Positions 26,001 through 41,600 of a stretch of DNA of 64,000 bases are shown one piece after another. Source of the stretch: Varanus komodoensis (taxonomy: Eukaryota > Chordata > Lepidosauria > Squamata > Varanidae); the NCBI RefSeq assembly GCF_004798865.1, contig NW_025335268.1, positions 110,438,606-110,502,605 on the forward strand, written 5' to 3'. The stretch's first letter is position 1. Each line of letters starts with the position of its first letter. The translations under genes and the position numbers were made by a program. The notes under the pieces are model-generated. The model had not been told where the DNA came from. It was given only the letters and a program-made list of their open reading frames with translations, and searched no databases.

Positions 26001-29000
26001 ATCTCCTTGTTCGGGAGAGGCATGTGAATCGAAAACACAATGTCATTGGCTTCTATTTGCCTGCTCATAGCTTCATCCAAGTCTCGTATTTTTTCACACT
26101 GGTTAGGTCCCCAGGGCATGAACCAGTTGGTTCTGTGATGGTTCTTCCGCACATCTATGCACTTTACTGCTACATAGGGCACAGCTGAGGTGGGACTTGG
26201 AGCTGATAATAAAAAACATACACAACGCTTTTAGCATCCACAAATATACAGCAACAGTGAGGTAGCAAGTGGAAATACGGATATTTGCATTAGCAGTGGA
26301 GTGATTGGACCAGAACATCCTTGAAAAGCTCCGCAACTCAATGAGCAGCATCCATTACTGCTGCTGTGTTCCTGCCACTTCTATTGCACTAACAGGACCT
26401 ACCACCCAAGCAACAAGAAGTAATGCTTCCCACAATTAATATCATACTGTCCTCTATTCTCAGGCACATGGCCAGGTACAGTATCATACTGTAACTCTTT
26501 TAGCTGTTTAAGCTGTTTTAAATTTTGTATGTTAGAGATATTACATCATGTATTCACAAATCCTGAATTGTGGTATGTACTTTTGTATATGGTTCAGGAA
26601 GCTTCAGCTATTGGGCAGTATAGAAATGAAACAAATCATGGTTAGCTGTTACCTAACTCTTTCCTAAAGGACAAAGTAGCGATGAGTAGGAATCATTGTT
26701 TGACACTGCTCAGCATCCATGCTTTAACACTTCATTAACCCTCAGCTGAAGTCACGATGCTCCTTGCAACTTCATTTCCAATAGGGAAAATGGATGGAGA
26801 TTTCTTTGCTGTTGGGCAGAGGTGCTAGCCTTCAACTGACAGCCATGCGGAAGAGCCTAGCAACTGCATTTTAACAAAGGGAGCCCAAAATGGTAGACCT
26901 ATGTTCAAGGTGTGGGTCCCTGTGAATTCAAGGTGTAAGTTCTTATAATAGTATGATTAATTTAACCTTTTACTCCCTCTGGTGTCCATGTAACACTTAC
27001 TGGTACAGTGATAAGAGAGTGAGAGCAGAAGGCTTATAGGTTCACTTCCCATTAAGATGCATCTGCAAACATGCTCATGCTTATTTGAATTAACACATGT
27101 GCTGCTCTGTGTTCACACATACACTTAAATTTATGGTAAAAGTAAAGGTAAAGGTTTCCCCATAACACTAAAGTCCAGTCATGACTGACTCTTGGGGGCG
27201 GTGCTCATCTCTGTTTCCTAGCCAAGTGAGCCAGTGTTTGTCTGCAGACAGTTTCTGTGGTCATGTGGCCAGCATGACTGAACACCAAAGTGCACGGAAT
27301 GTTGTTACCTTCTCACTGAAGTGGTACCTTTTATCTACTTGCATTTGTATGCTTTCGAACTGCAAGGCTGGCAGGAGCTGGGACAGAGTACGGGAACTCA
27401 CCCCGTCTGCAGATTCAAACTGTCAACCTTTCGATCAACCAGCCCAGCAGCTCAGCAGTTTAACCCACTGCACCATTGCATCCTATAATATGTATAGTCT
27501 GGATGCATAATATGGAATGATTTGAATACTTGCACGAACATAGCCAGTATATGTTACATACTCAGCATACTGTAATGAAAAGTATAGCCAGTCCAGAGAT
27601 TCAAGTTGCTGCTAAATCAACTCCAGTCAGAGTGATCAGAAAAGGATCAGTGAACAGAAAGGGATTCTACTATAGTTGGGTGCACAAAACAGCCACATGG
27701 TTCTCAAAAGTTCAGAGGCAATGACTGGCTCTGCACATCCAGCCTTTTGTTTTGTCCTATGGAGCTCATACTTATATCAGTAACTCTGGTCAATTAGTTG
27801 GTCATATAAGCCTCCTAATCCTGCACATCAAGCAATGACCTGCTCCAATGAACCAAACAAAAGTATGTTCCTGTGCCTTTAGAGTCTAGCCCACCAGAGG
27901 GTAATGTCATTTGCTGCTGGATCATATATATTTCTTTCAAAACAGGATGCAGAAACCTGTTAGCATCTGAATCAGTGTAAGCCTAACTGAAAAAGGTCTC
28001 TCACTCTCTCTCCCTCCCCCGCCCCCCCCAAACACACACACAATTTGGCTTCGCTCAGTGGCTAGCCCTTATTAGTCACTGCCACTACATTTGAGGAAAA
28101 AGCAAATATCTTGTATTGTGCCAACCCGTGCAGCAGGCAGAAGCTGCAATCAGACCAAAGTTGAAGAGACAAGCAATATGAGAATTTTCCTGAGTTATAA
28201 GCAAGTGGAGTCACACAGGGTGAAGTGGGGGATGTTGCAACCACAGTTATGGAGATCTGTACATTTATTACCTTTTCATGTCCCAGAAAAATAACCACAA
28301 TACTAGAGTATTCTGGTAAGACTCCTATTCCAGAGTATGCCTATTTCTCTAGTCTCAGAATTTTAATAGGTACTAACAGGAAATGAAGAATGTGTATTTA
28401 TTCCGAACTTAATAAAAAGCATCCTCTAGTCTAGGGAGATGGAAGAAATCTGCCTCAGGAAAGTGTTGTCCAGTAATTGTATTCATGGAACAGAAACGTT
28501 AAGCAAAACCAGGTATCTTCCATTTCTGATTCCAGCTCCTTCCTTCCCTGTCTGAATTCAGTCAAATTACATGTTGGTCATTTCTAGCTTTATTTTTAAT
28601 GCTTTTTATGTTTTGTTGTGGTTCCTTGGGGGTTGGTCTTATCTCTTATGTCATTTAACAGTTACATGAAACCCCTCAGTGGATTTTAGAGTTTTGGAGT
28701 GTACTGTCATCAGTACACTGATGGCTTGCAACTCTATTTCTCCTTTTTATTCTCCTTGGGTGAGGCTATAGATGTGCAAAATTGGTGCTTGCCTACAACA
28801 GTGGAGGAAGGCAAACAAACTGAAACTCAATACAGACAAGTAAGCCGTCCCGAGGCTTTGGCAAGGGGTGGCATAGAAATGTTCTAATAAATAAATACAT
28901 AAATAAATAAGATTGAAACACTGTTATTGCTGGTTCTTTGGACTGGATGGTGTTCAGCTTGTTCAGGATTGGGTTCTACTTCTTTTGAAAGAGCAGATTC

Positions 29001-32000
29001 ATAGCTTGGGGGCTCTCCTTGACTGGTCTCTGTCACTTCAGACTCAGATGGCCACAGTGGAATAGGGCACCTTATACCAGCTTTGACTGGGAACCTAGCT
29101 ATGTTCCCATCTGCTCAGGGATAGCCTGAGTCAATTATCTATACTTTTATATATTATATTACTGTGAGACTGTGCAGAAACCTGTAACTTATGCACAATG
29201 AGACAATCAGATTAATAAGTGATTAACTGATTAATTAATAACTGATTAACTGATTAATTAATAAGCCGCCCCGAGGCTGTTGCGAATGGGGCGGCATATA
29301 AATGTTCCAAATAAATAAATAAATAAATAAATAGGAAACAAAAGGTTTGCACATATATGCCCAATACTTGCCCTCTTGCATATTGCTCATATGCTTCTAA
29401 GTGCAATTCAGAATCCAGCATAGCTTGGAACCACAGAATGTCCCCTCTCAGCTTAAAATTACCTAGACAATCTACAGCAAAGATCTCCTTCGAACAGCCA
29501 CCTCCAAGGAAGGATGGCAAAGAGTCCACAAGGAAGAGGATCTTTTCTGCAGTGCCCCCCACCAATATAAGATTATCTCCCTCTGGGGCCCTCTTGGTGC
29601 CAACATTGTCATTTTTTCAACACCAAGTTAAGACTGCCCAGTACTCCCTGGAATGTAATGGCATGTGATAGGATATTTTAACATGTCTAGTTTTTATTGA
29701 AATCATTTTAATTGTTTAAACCATTTCATATTTTTGTTATTATTATGTAGCATTTCCATCCTGCCCTTTCTTCTTTTGTGAGGTGACTTATATAGCTCCA
29801 TTTTGTCTTCAAAACAACACCCACCCTGTGAGGTAGGTTAGGCTGAGAGGGACTGATTAACCAAAGAATGGACTAGAACCTGGATCTTCCAGACCCCCAG
29901 TTCAGCACTCTACCACACCACATTGAGTATTGTTTTGTATTGTATCGTATCCATTTTTACTATTGTATTCATTTTTATAAATCATTGTGAACGTCCCAGA
30001 AATGAAATTGATGGTGGTGGTAATATTTTGCTGTTATAAGTTGCTATATACTCAAGCATTGCGAATATCTAATATGCAATAACAATGCAAAAATGGTGTG
30101 CAGAAAAGGTTATGTCCCACTTTGCACCTAAGTTTAACACAGAACTTTTGCAAACTTAGTCATAGTGGAATTGGAAGTCCACTGGGTCCAACTGTCTTCT
30201 GTTGCAGGATACCAATTTACAACATCCCACTCAGGTGGCTGTCTGGTTTCTTTTTGAATGTCTCTATGGGAGAGCAACTAGTTCCACTGTAGTATTGCTC
30301 TGACAGTTAGGAAACGTTTCTTGACATTTAGCCTGAATCTGAGCAGCATCCTACACTCTGGTATGAAGAGATTTTGTCCTTCCTCTTTGTGACAGCCTTT
30401 AAGGTACTTAGAGAAGGGTATCATGTCCCCCTCAGTCTTCTCTTCTCAAGGCTGAACATGCCCAGTTCTCAGTCTCTTCTCATAGGGCACTGTTTCCAAA
30501 CCCTGGATTGTTTTTGTTGTCTTCCTCTGGACCCTTTCTAATTTTTCTTCATCTTTCTTAAATCTTGGGGCCCAGAACTGGACACAGTATTCTAGATAGG
30601 GGTCTGACTAGTGAGGAGTACAGGAAAACTATTACTTGTCGTGAATTGAAAGTAATACTTTTATTAATGCATCCCAAAATAACATTTGCCCCTTTTGTGC
30701 CTGCATAGTATTGTTGGCTTATATTTAGCCTGGTGTCCACAAGAACTCCAAGGTCTTTCTTCTTTTTCAGTTCTGTTAAGCCACATATTCCCTATCTTGT
30801 ATCGGTGCATTTGGTTTTTCTTTCCTAGGTGGAGGACTTGGTACTTGTCCCTATTAAATTTCATTCTGTTGCTTTCAACCCAGCATTCAAACTTATCAAG
30901 ATTGCTCTGGATCTTCATTCTGTCTTCCAGGGTGTTCTCTATTTCACCCAAGTCTGTATTCTCTGCAGATTTGTTTATCATTCCTTGTACTTGGTCATCT
31001 GAATCATTAATACATATATTGAAGAGCACTGAGCCTAGGAATCAACCCTGTGGCACCCCACTAGTTACCTTTCTCCAGTTTGAGAGGGTACCATTGATGA
31101 ACTCTCTTTGTGTCCAATTTAGCAGCCTATTTATGATCCACCTTCACAATCCAATTAGCATGTCACAATATCCTTGTCTGGCTTACCTTCTATCCCAAGA
31201 GCCCCTCTTTTTCCCCCACCTGGTTTAAAACTGTTCCCTATTGAATGAGGTGGAAGCCTATGTAATACAAGACAACTGGTGATGATCATCTAATATGCCA
31301 TCCTGACAAGTAATAATCATTTTTTAAAAATCTGTTGTTCATAGCCATAACCTTGCTTAGGAAAATACCATGGAAAACCAGAAAACACTGTGAAATTATG
31401 TCTGGGCATCAAATGCTATATTTTCGTAAGAGGAAGACATAGGGAATTAACATTTTTGATACATTTGTATTTGTTTAATTGAAAAGTGACCACTTCAAAG
31501 ACAAAGACTATAATAACCTTTATCTGAAGAGCATGTCTGGAATGCCTGGCTTGTCTTAAAGAGTACTGCTTGAATTCAAGTCATTCATGCATGCAGAAGG
31601 GTAGCTGCATATTGCCCCTTTAGATGTTGAGGGATTTGTTGAGCAATAAAATTAATCCTGCTCAGTAAGTTTCAGAGTAAATGTAGGTGGAACAAAAGGC
31701 TGGGGCAGGGGGTATCTCTAGGTTTTGGATGCAAAGTCTTTAAAATAGAGACTAGCAACTGATCAAATCTTGGGGACACTGAACTTGATCATTCATTGTA
31801 GAGAGTGAACTTTTTGGTACATTTTGCTCTCTGGCATTCTATATGGTTGGCACTATTTGCTGAAGAAAACATGAAGCCTACTAAAGTATAAGCTTAGTAA
31901 TTTTAGTGCAAAATCAGGGGGCTTGGGCTATTACCTTTAGGAACAGCAGAAGTTATTTCTGATTGGAGGGAAATGGGGCTGCAGGTATGTCAAACAGGGG

Positions 32001-35000
32001 ATTTCACCAGCACTGGAAGAAACAGAGCCAGCTTGTGTGTTTCTTCACTCCTGAAGGTACACAGTCACTTCTGGGGGTAACCCTCCTCCTAGCACTTCTC
32101 TCTGAGAACCAAGAGAGGCAAAAAGAATTGAAGGAATGAGTATTATTCAGTGCTTGAAGGGTTTGTTGCAAAGAAACCCACACACCTCCTTAAAGTAGTA
32201 CAGCTTTCTGTGAGTCATTGTTTTTATCTATATCTAATGTTCTGGACTAAAAATGCTGTCAGAGGCCCAGAGAGCATTGCCAATGACCAGAGATTATGGG
32301 AGCCCATTATGAACATCTGGAATGCACCAGAGTGCCTGTTTGAATGCTTAACTATCTCAGCTAAAAATAATGTAAAACACAATAGACTTTTTTTAACCTA
32401 GAGGTGGTGCAACCCAAGGTCATTATAAGTGACCAGGGGCAGGGGAGATACCAGGTCTAATCTGATTAGTATGATAAAGAGATTTCAGGTTTATTTAAGT
32501 CAAACTATGGAGTTGAGAAATCTTATTTTATCTATTGGTTGTGTAGGAGACAGACAAATCCAGTCAGGGCTCTGGGGAACCTTAAAAGACATGTGCTCAA
32601 TGCCACATTGCTTTCTTTGAAAAGGGCTTCTTTCAAAGGGACTTTCAGGCTTGCATATTAAACCCTCCTTAATAGTTCACTCAAACCAGGCAAAGCAGAA
32701 CTGAACCAGCTTAAAATAAATCTTTGTTCTGCCATTATCTTATTTATTTATTTATAAATTTATTTATTTATTTATTTATTTGGTGCACTTGTATGCCACC
32801 CCATTCGCAAAAGCCTTGGGGTGGCTTCCAATACAAATAAATAGCTATACAATTACATTAAAAATCTGGAGACATCCGGCATAGATATATAATCAATAAA
32901 TAAACTCAACAATTAAAATAAAGTTTAAATAAAAAGGTCTTGGCCTGGCGCCAAAAAACAAATAACGACGGCACCAGGCGGACCTCTCTGGGGAGCGCAT
33001 TCCATAGGTGGGGCGCCACCGCAGAGAAGGCCCTCCTCCGGGTGATCACCCTCCTAATATCTTTCACGGAGGGTTCCCGGAGAAGGACCTCTGCCGCTGA
33101 TCTCAAGGGGCGGGAGGGCAGATATGTACGCAAGTGCTCTTTTAGATAACCAGGTCCCAAGCCATTAAGGGCTTTATAGGTGATAACCAGCACCTTGAAT
33201 TGGGCCTGGACTTCAATGGGGAGCCAGTGAAGCTGACGGAGGACTGGGGTTATATGAGAACAATGCCCAGTCCCCATCAGTAACCTGGCAGCTCTGTTTT
33301 GCACCGATTGAAGTATCCGGACTGTCTTCAAGGGCAGCCCCATGTAGAGTGCGTTACAGAAGTCTAATTGGGAAGTTACCAATGCATGTGTCACTGTCAC
33401 CAGGCAATCGTTCTCCAGGTAGGGATGCTGCTGATGGATCAGCTGAAGCTGAAGGAAAGCACTCCTCGCCACTGCAGTCACCTGAGCTTCTAACGACAGC
33501 TCTGGGTCGAGGAGCACTCCCAAGCTGCAAACCTTGTCCCTAAGAGGGAATGCAACCCCATTCAGGACAAGGTACAGGTCCCCTACCCCGAAGACCGAAC
33601 CGCCTACCAACAGGACCTCCGTCTTGTCTGAATTGAGCTTCAGTTTACTGGCCCTCATTCAGCCCATTACCTCGGCCAGGCACTGGTTCAGTACATCCAC
33701 TGCCTCACCTGGACTGGTTGAAAATGAGAGGTAGAGCTGGGTATCATCAGCATACTGATGATTCCGCAGCCCACACCTCCTAATGACCTCTCCCAGCAGT
33801 TTCATGTAGATGTTGAATAGCAAGGGGGACAAAATGGATCCCTGTGGAACTCCATGGCATAGCTGCCACGGCGCAGAGCCATAGTCCCCAAGCACCACCT
33901 TCTGGAATCAGCCATTGAGATAGGAGCGAAATCACCGCAGAGCAGTGCCTCCAACTCCCAATCCTGCTAGCCTATCCAGAAGGATACCATGGTCGATGGT
34001 ATCGAAAGCCGCTGAGAGGTCCAGGAGGACCAACAGGGACGTACTCCCCGTCTCTCTCCCTGCACAGGTCATCATACAGGGCGACCAAGGCAGATTCAGT
34101 GCCATACCCGGGTATGAAGCCGGACTGAAATGGGTCCAGATAATCAGTTTCATCCAAGAGTGCTTGGAGTTGACCCGCCACCACCCGCTCTAACACCTTG
34201 CCCAAGAACGGGATGTTGCCACCGGTCTGTAATTGGTGGCCATCTCTGGATCCAGGGATGCCTTCTTTAGGACTAGCCAGACTACCTCCTCCTTTAAAGG
34301 GGCAGGTACCCGGCTGTCCCTCAGAGAGGCGTTGACAACCTCCAGGATCCAGGCCCCTATCCTGTGCTTGGCTTTGTTAAGTAGCTAAGATGGGCAAGGG
34401 TCCAAAAAGCAGGTGGTGGGACATACTTTTCCGAGCACCTTGTCCACATTATCAGGCCTCAACAACGGAAACTCATCCATCAATTTTGGACCAGACAGCA
34501 ACATTGGTACCTCCCCAGAAGGCTCTGAGTCACTAGTGGAGTCCAGCTTATGACGAATCTGAGCGATTTTCTCCTTAAAATGCTTGGCAAAGTCATCACA
34601 GTGGGCCGTTGAGGGTGGCACAGGGTCTTTCTTGGGCTCTGGATGAACCAGCCCTTGTACCACCCGAAAGAGCTCCATTGGATGGCATTGTGAGGAGGCA
34701 ATGGAAGCGGAGAAGAATTTCTTTTTCGCCGCCCTCACTGCCACAGCATAGGCTCAATAATGAGCTCTCAAATGTGTTCGGTCAGATTCATCCTGTGATT
34801 TCCTCCACCTACGCTCTAGACGTCTCCCAACCCACTTCATCGCCCGTAATTCAGGTATACCAGAGTCTGCCAGGTGGGAGAGGATGCTTAGGAGCGATCA
34901 TGTCAATAGCCCTGGTCATCTCCCCATTTCACAGTTTGACCAGGGCATCAACAGGAGCACCAGACTTATCAACCGGGAATTCTCCCAGGGCCTTCAGGAA

Positions 35001-38000
35001 TCCATCTGGATCCATCTGGCTCTGGGGGTGAACCAACACAATCGGGTCTGCACCCTTACAGAGGGAAAGGCCGCTCTTGAGCTCAAACCTTAGGAGGAGG
35101 TGATCTGACCATGACAGGGGTGTCAGACACAAATTCCTCACCCTCAGATCCCCCTCTTCCTGCCCCGTCAAGAAAACCAGGTCCAGAGTGTTTCCACGTT
35201 CATGGTTCGGGCCAATGACATGTTGAGACAGCCCCATGGCCGTCATGGAGGCCATGAAGTCCTGAGCCGCCCCGACCATAACCGTCTCGGTATGGAGACT
35301 GAAGTTCCCCAGGACCAGCATCCTGGGAATCTTCACCAAATCCGAGACGATCTCCGTCAGCTCAGGCAGGGAGTCTGTTGGACAGAAGGGTGCACGGTAC
35401 ACCAACAGAATCCTCAATCTGTCTTGGTTGCCCAACACCAAGTAGAGGCACTCTAGACCTGGCCTCGAGAGAACAGAAAGCCCCGTGAGGGAAACAGAGG
35501 CTTGGTAAACCAAAGCGACCCCCCTCCCCTCCCCTCCAGACGTAGTCGGTGCTGGACCAGATACCCGGGTTGGCACAGTTGAGAGAGGGAGACATCCCAC
35601 CCTCCCGCCCAGGTCTCTGTGATGCAAGCCAGGTCGGCCCCCTCATCCACAATCAAATCATGGATGAGTGATGATTTATTATGGACTGACCTGGCATTAA
35701 GCAACAGCACCGACAGGCCTGGGGGGTGGTTAACAAGCCTACCTGGAATCCTCCGGTTGGGGGAATAACCAGAAGAGGGAACAGGTGTCAACCATCTGTC
35801 CCTTCTTCTACACAGACTCGTTAGACCCCCAACACCATAACATCCATTGCCCATGACCACCCCAATGGCAGCGCCCATGCGCTCCCCAGGCAGCCCCATA
35901 ACCGAAGCCAGAGACAAATCCATTAAAATTAGACTAAAACCATGTTAAAAACCCTTAAAAACACCCCCTCAACCCCCCAACACAATTACAATTCCCACCA
36001 GCCGGCCAACTAACAAAGTTCCTGGCCAACCCAGCCCCCGCATGGCCCCGAACAGCTCCAAATGGTGGTGACCACCCCTTGGCCATCACCCTTTGGCCGC
36101 TGGCCCTGGCCATGTCCGGCGAGTTATGCCGGCACTAGTCCCCGCGCCCCACCCCCAATCCGGCGTAGCTCTCACCCAACGCCAGCGGGGGAGGGGAGCG
36201 AGGGCAGCTGTGGAGAACTCGCCAGCCGCCGGCAAGATGGCATCCTCGGCGGCGGCAGGCGATGTCGGGCCTGCACTCCACAGTCTGGCCGCGACGTCCG
36301 CCGGCCTTGGGTCCAGCGATGGCCGCCGATGGCGGCGTCAGCTGTCCTCCGGAGCATCTCCCGGTCTTCGGTGGCGGCGGCAGGGAGTCGATGGGGTGGA
36401 GGCCCAGTTCCGGCCGTGGCCCGGCGAGTTATGCCAGTGCTCATCCCTGCACCCTGCCCCCAATCCGGCATAGCTCTCACCCAATGCCGGCGGGGGAGGG
36501 GAGCGAGGGCAGCCGCGGAGAACTCGCTGGCCACCGGCAAGATGGACTTTTCTTCATTCTTGCACTTTTCTTCATTCTTTACTGTAATAAAGCAGCTCTT
36601 GAAATAAGGTTCAGCCATATACAACAACTGTCTAGATCAGCTTTCCCCAATCTCATGCTCTCCAGATGTGTTGGCGATTGCAGCTCCCATAATTGTTAGC
36701 CAGTATGGCCAATGGCCATAAGCCAAGCTTGCTGGGAATTAAGGCATTAATATAGTTCAACACTGGAAGGCACCAGGTTGGAAAGACTAGCCTAGATTAC
36801 TTGATTGTATCCTTCTTGAAAAGAATCTAGAACGCTAAGTCAAACAAAGGCAATGCCTCAGTCCTGATCTGAAAGTACTTCCACAATTTGTGCTTATTTT
36901 TGACATGCCCAGTTTTGCTCAGTAGCATTCTGAAGTTGGCATCTATTAAGAAATAGGATTTCTGCAAAAGGCAGTAGCCAGAGTAATAACTGGGACCAGA
37001 ACATCCAAACACAACACCAGTTCTGCCTCACTTGCCCTGCCTGTCTATAAATTTCCAAGCATAATTCAAGGAGCTGGTTTTAACCTATAAAGCCCTACAT
37101 GGCTTGGGATCACAAGACCTGAATGACCACTCTCAGTTTCAATCTACCTGGACCTTACAATCTGAATGTGGGTCCTTCTTCCAACTGCTCCCTCCAAAGG
37201 AGACCAGAAAGAGACACATGGAGGAGGAGGGTCTTTTCAGCGGTGGCCACTCAGTTGAGGACTGGCCTTCATCCTGAGACCTGCCTGGTGGCAACATTGT
37301 CATCTTTCGGACATCAAGTCAAAACTGCTTTCTATTCCCATGCATTTAATAGCATATGAACAGTTATGTCAGCCATTTTAATTAGGTCTAGTTTTACTGA
37401 AAATGTTTTAGATGTTAAACTATTAACTATTTTTGTACACTGGAATTTTATGCTGTTTTATATTATGTGTACTTTTATTGTATCTCCTGTATTTTGGGTA
37501 ATTGTTGTGACTCACCCAATAAGCTTCAGCTATCAAGCAGCACAGAAGCCAGCCAGCTGGCCGGCCAGCAAATTTGCTAGTAGATGTCACAGAATCCTGG
37601 CTGAAAGCTGCCTCTCATGCAAGTTAAATGCACATGAGTTTAAAGGCAGGAGAAGAGACTTATACCAAAGGTTCTGCCCCTCTGCACTATGATCAAGAAT
37701 TCTAGCTGGGGCAATGCAGAAAGTGTTTGGTCCAAGCTGAATGTGTTGTCATTTGAGACCTGACTGTTGAGGAGAGAATTTAACACCAACACTGGAGTGA
37801 TGGAGATTTAGCCTTCATTCCAGTGGTGTCACCAAGCACACATATTCAGCCATACAAAGGAATAGCTGCCATTCTCAAAGGGTGAGGGGAGAAGCATCAC
37901 ATGATAAGACCTGTGCAGTTCTGATATAGGGAGCAATCTATAATAAGACACCTTAAGTGGCGGAAAGATTTGAGCATGCATATAGAATCATACTGGATTG

Positions 38001-38597
38001 CTCCATCCACAAATGTCCTTGCAATCCTCTGGTCCTCTTTCTGGTCCTTTCTGAGCACTGCTACTTATAGCCTTCCAACTTCCCCCCATGTGAGCACTAA
38101 CTCAGCTATGCCTGCATGAACTGCCAAATATTGGAGTTAAGAAAATTCTTTATCTACTGATACCATCTCAGATTCATACAGGATAATTTAAAAATATGGT
38201 GTGGATAGCCAGGGATTAAACTGAGTTGGGAGCCAGACTTTCGCTGTACCATTATGCAAGACTATGCTATGTGTGAGGCTGCAATATTTGAGAATGGTTT
38301 TAAGCAGTTGCTTAAGGGATGACTCAGAAATAACTGTAATAATTAAAAAAGGATGACAAATTGGTGCACACTGGGTCATATGGGAATAAAAACCCCATTG
38401 TATTTGAGAGCAGAAACTTGCTGGATGAGGTAAGGAGCATGCAGTATCTGAATCTGTTGCATTTCTAGACATAGCAATTTTCTATGTAGCCGGAGGTTGA
38501 TTTCATGTATTACATCAAATATTTGTCAGTACTCTTGACAATTTAATATATTTGGATTGATTATTCTCTGTGTGTGTGCGCGCGCGCACACACACAT

Positions 38598-38639
<42 letters not shown>

Positions 38640-41600
38640 CGCACAAATCAGTTTGATCAGAATAATCAGACATCTACCATACATGCTCTCCTTGGAAGGA
38701 GCTGGTTATAAAAAGCAGGAAGTGGCAGGTCTTAGCTGTGGTCATGCTATACCTTGATTGTCTTTCAAATAATCTGTATTTCAAGAGGTTATAATAGATT
38801 CTTTGATAATTTCTATTTCCCATGCTTCTGAAATGGTGTTTCAAGAGCTAATGTCAAACATTTCTACTGGGAAAGTTGTATGGCTTGGCTCTAAACTAGG
38901 CATTTGGGAACAGAGGAAACCTTTTTGTTTATGGATGGCAGAGAGAGCCAGAGAAGGATCCTGCTGGTGGAAGTGGGGGACACAGGGAGGGCAATTTCCA
39001 GATTTCCCCTTTCCTTGCAGCCTACTCCTCAACTGTTGCAGAGTCCCCTTTCCTTTGGAGTAGGTTTTCAAGGCTGCAGAGGGCAAAGGGAATCACTGAA
39101 AGTTGCTGTCATCATTTTTGCTATGGGGGTTGCCCATAAGCAAAGAAATGCTCCTACTAGCAGAAGCAAACACAGGATCCTAGTCTAAGTTTTCTAAGAG
39201 GAGCTGCTCCAGGCTTTGCATATATGACTCACTTTATTTGCCTGAACCTGGAAATGTTCACATAGGTTTCTGGTCTCAGCTGTAAATATGTGACAGACTT
39301 CTCCTTCCTGAATAATGGCCCTTACCATGTTTTCTCAAATGTAGCATCTGAGCTTGAAAATGTTTGCCTTGTAGCAATACATGAGCATATTTCAGCCAGC
39401 ACACTCACAAAATGCAAGGAAATTCCAAGCACTGCTGCAATGATTCATAGCCCCTAGGCCACAGCTCTTGAAAAGGCAGGTTCCCGGGAGAAACCAGTAA
39501 TGTGGGCAGCTGCTTCCCAACTCCTTTTTAGATCTATGTTAGTATGTAGCTTGACTGGGAGTGAAATGTTTGGCATTCCTCACTTGGTTCCCAAGGCATA
39601 AATGCAGATGGCTTACATTACATTAGCTACAGGTAACCTGGATCCTCCTCTGTCATAGGTTAATCCTGAAATGATTTGTGACAGCAGAGATACTGAATTA
39701 GATCTAATCCTGATCCAGTCCTGAATCAATCCTGTCTAATTTGGCATTTTGTTCACTCAGTGGTCAAGTGGATGCCTACAGGCAATCCACAAGTAGGACA
39801 TGAAAGGGGAGCCTTCTTCTGGGCATGAGCAGGCAATTCCTATGGCTGAACATCTGTATCTTGCCTGGATGCAAAGCAACTCAGGCAGATTCTTTTGAGG
39901 ACTCCCTTCAGCCTTTGTTGGAGTTCCACCACACAGTTTCAGCCAAATTCATAACACGTTAATAAACTTTGGTAACTGCAGCTTCCTCTCAGAACACCCT
40001 TTTGGAAACCACAGCTCAGACATTCCTCATCTTCAGATATGTTATACTATAAACAACATCATCATCTGTAACCAGCATACTCATTTGACAGGCTGGATGG
40101 GGATGACTGGAATTTTAGTCAGGCATGCCTGGAGGGAAACATGGGGAAGGATATAATAAAAGGAATCATTGGAGAACTCCTGATTGCTCCTATTTAAAGA
40201 CTAGTGAATTTAAATGTGCTACAGCCCCACCCAACATTTAAGTTGTATCCTCCATGAGGTGAAGATACACGCAACAGGAGTTCTTGGCCTGGTTTTCTTC
40301 AGCTCCTTCAGTGTTCCAGATTTTCTGAGCCCTGTTTCACACCCAACAGGTCCTTTAGAAAAATCTCAATTGCACAATGTCTACACTGATTAAAACTTGA
40401 AGCCAAGTGACCTCATGTGATGTTAACTGCTCTGGGACTCCAAGAGCATTTTGCTTTTCTGTTCAATTACCCCCTTCTGTGCAGAGCTATCACCACCAAA
40501 TGAGTTCACACAATGGGCTTCTGCTTCATTACACAAACCAACAGCGGGCGGGGGTGGGGGTGGTTAAGAATAAACAAGCTAATTTATCATCTTAGCTTCT
40601 CTCATCACTAGCCTCAGCCTTAAGCATTTCTTCCTCTTTTCTGAAAATTATTTAATCATCAACTAACTCCCAACTTAATAAATTCACAGCATTTAAGCCA
40701 TAGTTGTTGAGAGTTAGTGGATGCTGTTTCCTTTTGACAACTTTTATACAAGGATTCACTCCTATGCAAACTAGCATGAAAGCAAATCCCATTGAAATCA
40801 GAGGAACTTCTGAATAAACATGTTTATGACTGTGCCATTACATTATTATGTTTAGGGGTGTGTTTTAGAATAAAATTTTATCTGCATGTAAGCTATATTT
40901 CCACATTCAGGAAAGAGGCCATTTTTAAAATCTTAAATAGGATCTGCTCACCAACCAAAAGTGTAATGTAGTGTTAGGTTTTTGATAGTTATGATCTAAT
41001 ACTTTATTTTCCTAGGTTCTCTATACACAGACAAAAATCTCTGTATCCAAGAGCTATTGTGCCAACATAAAGCAAAACATTCTGTTCAATTCCTTCATCT
41101 TAGGTGCATCAGAAAGACCAACTTCTACAACATTACGGTCTCCTGGTTTATAAAACTGCCCAAGATGAAAGGATTCTATTTGGTTTTCAAAAGTTTAGAT
41201 CTACTTGATCCCAGGCACTATAAATGGGATATACAATAGCAAGAGGTAGGTAAGTCTTAATTTTATTCCATTTTATTCTGTTTTACTTTTTTGTTTTCAT
41301 TACCATCCCCAAGCTGCTGCCTCCCCTGGAATACAGCAGGCTATAAACAGAAACAAACATGTGCTAGAGAAAACAAGGAATGTTAAACAAGAAGTGTTGT
41401 TAAATGACAGTATATATTTTACAATGTGCAAGTTTCCAGGCTCAAAATGTCAAGAGTGCAGTCTACATAGACTCATAGTTTAAGGATAATGTATAGCCAA
41501 GACTCAGCTATAACCAGAAAGCAGGAAAGAATTGGGCTCCAATCTAAACTAGGCAAATATATGAACACAAAATTTTAAAAATTTCAGGGAACTATGATCT

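Noticed and set aside
32906-33658. 250-codon minus-strand frame as a possible host gene
   Set aside because: It is the C-terminal part of the L2 LINE polyprotein, collinear with the copies at 1103-1862 and 6752-7660.
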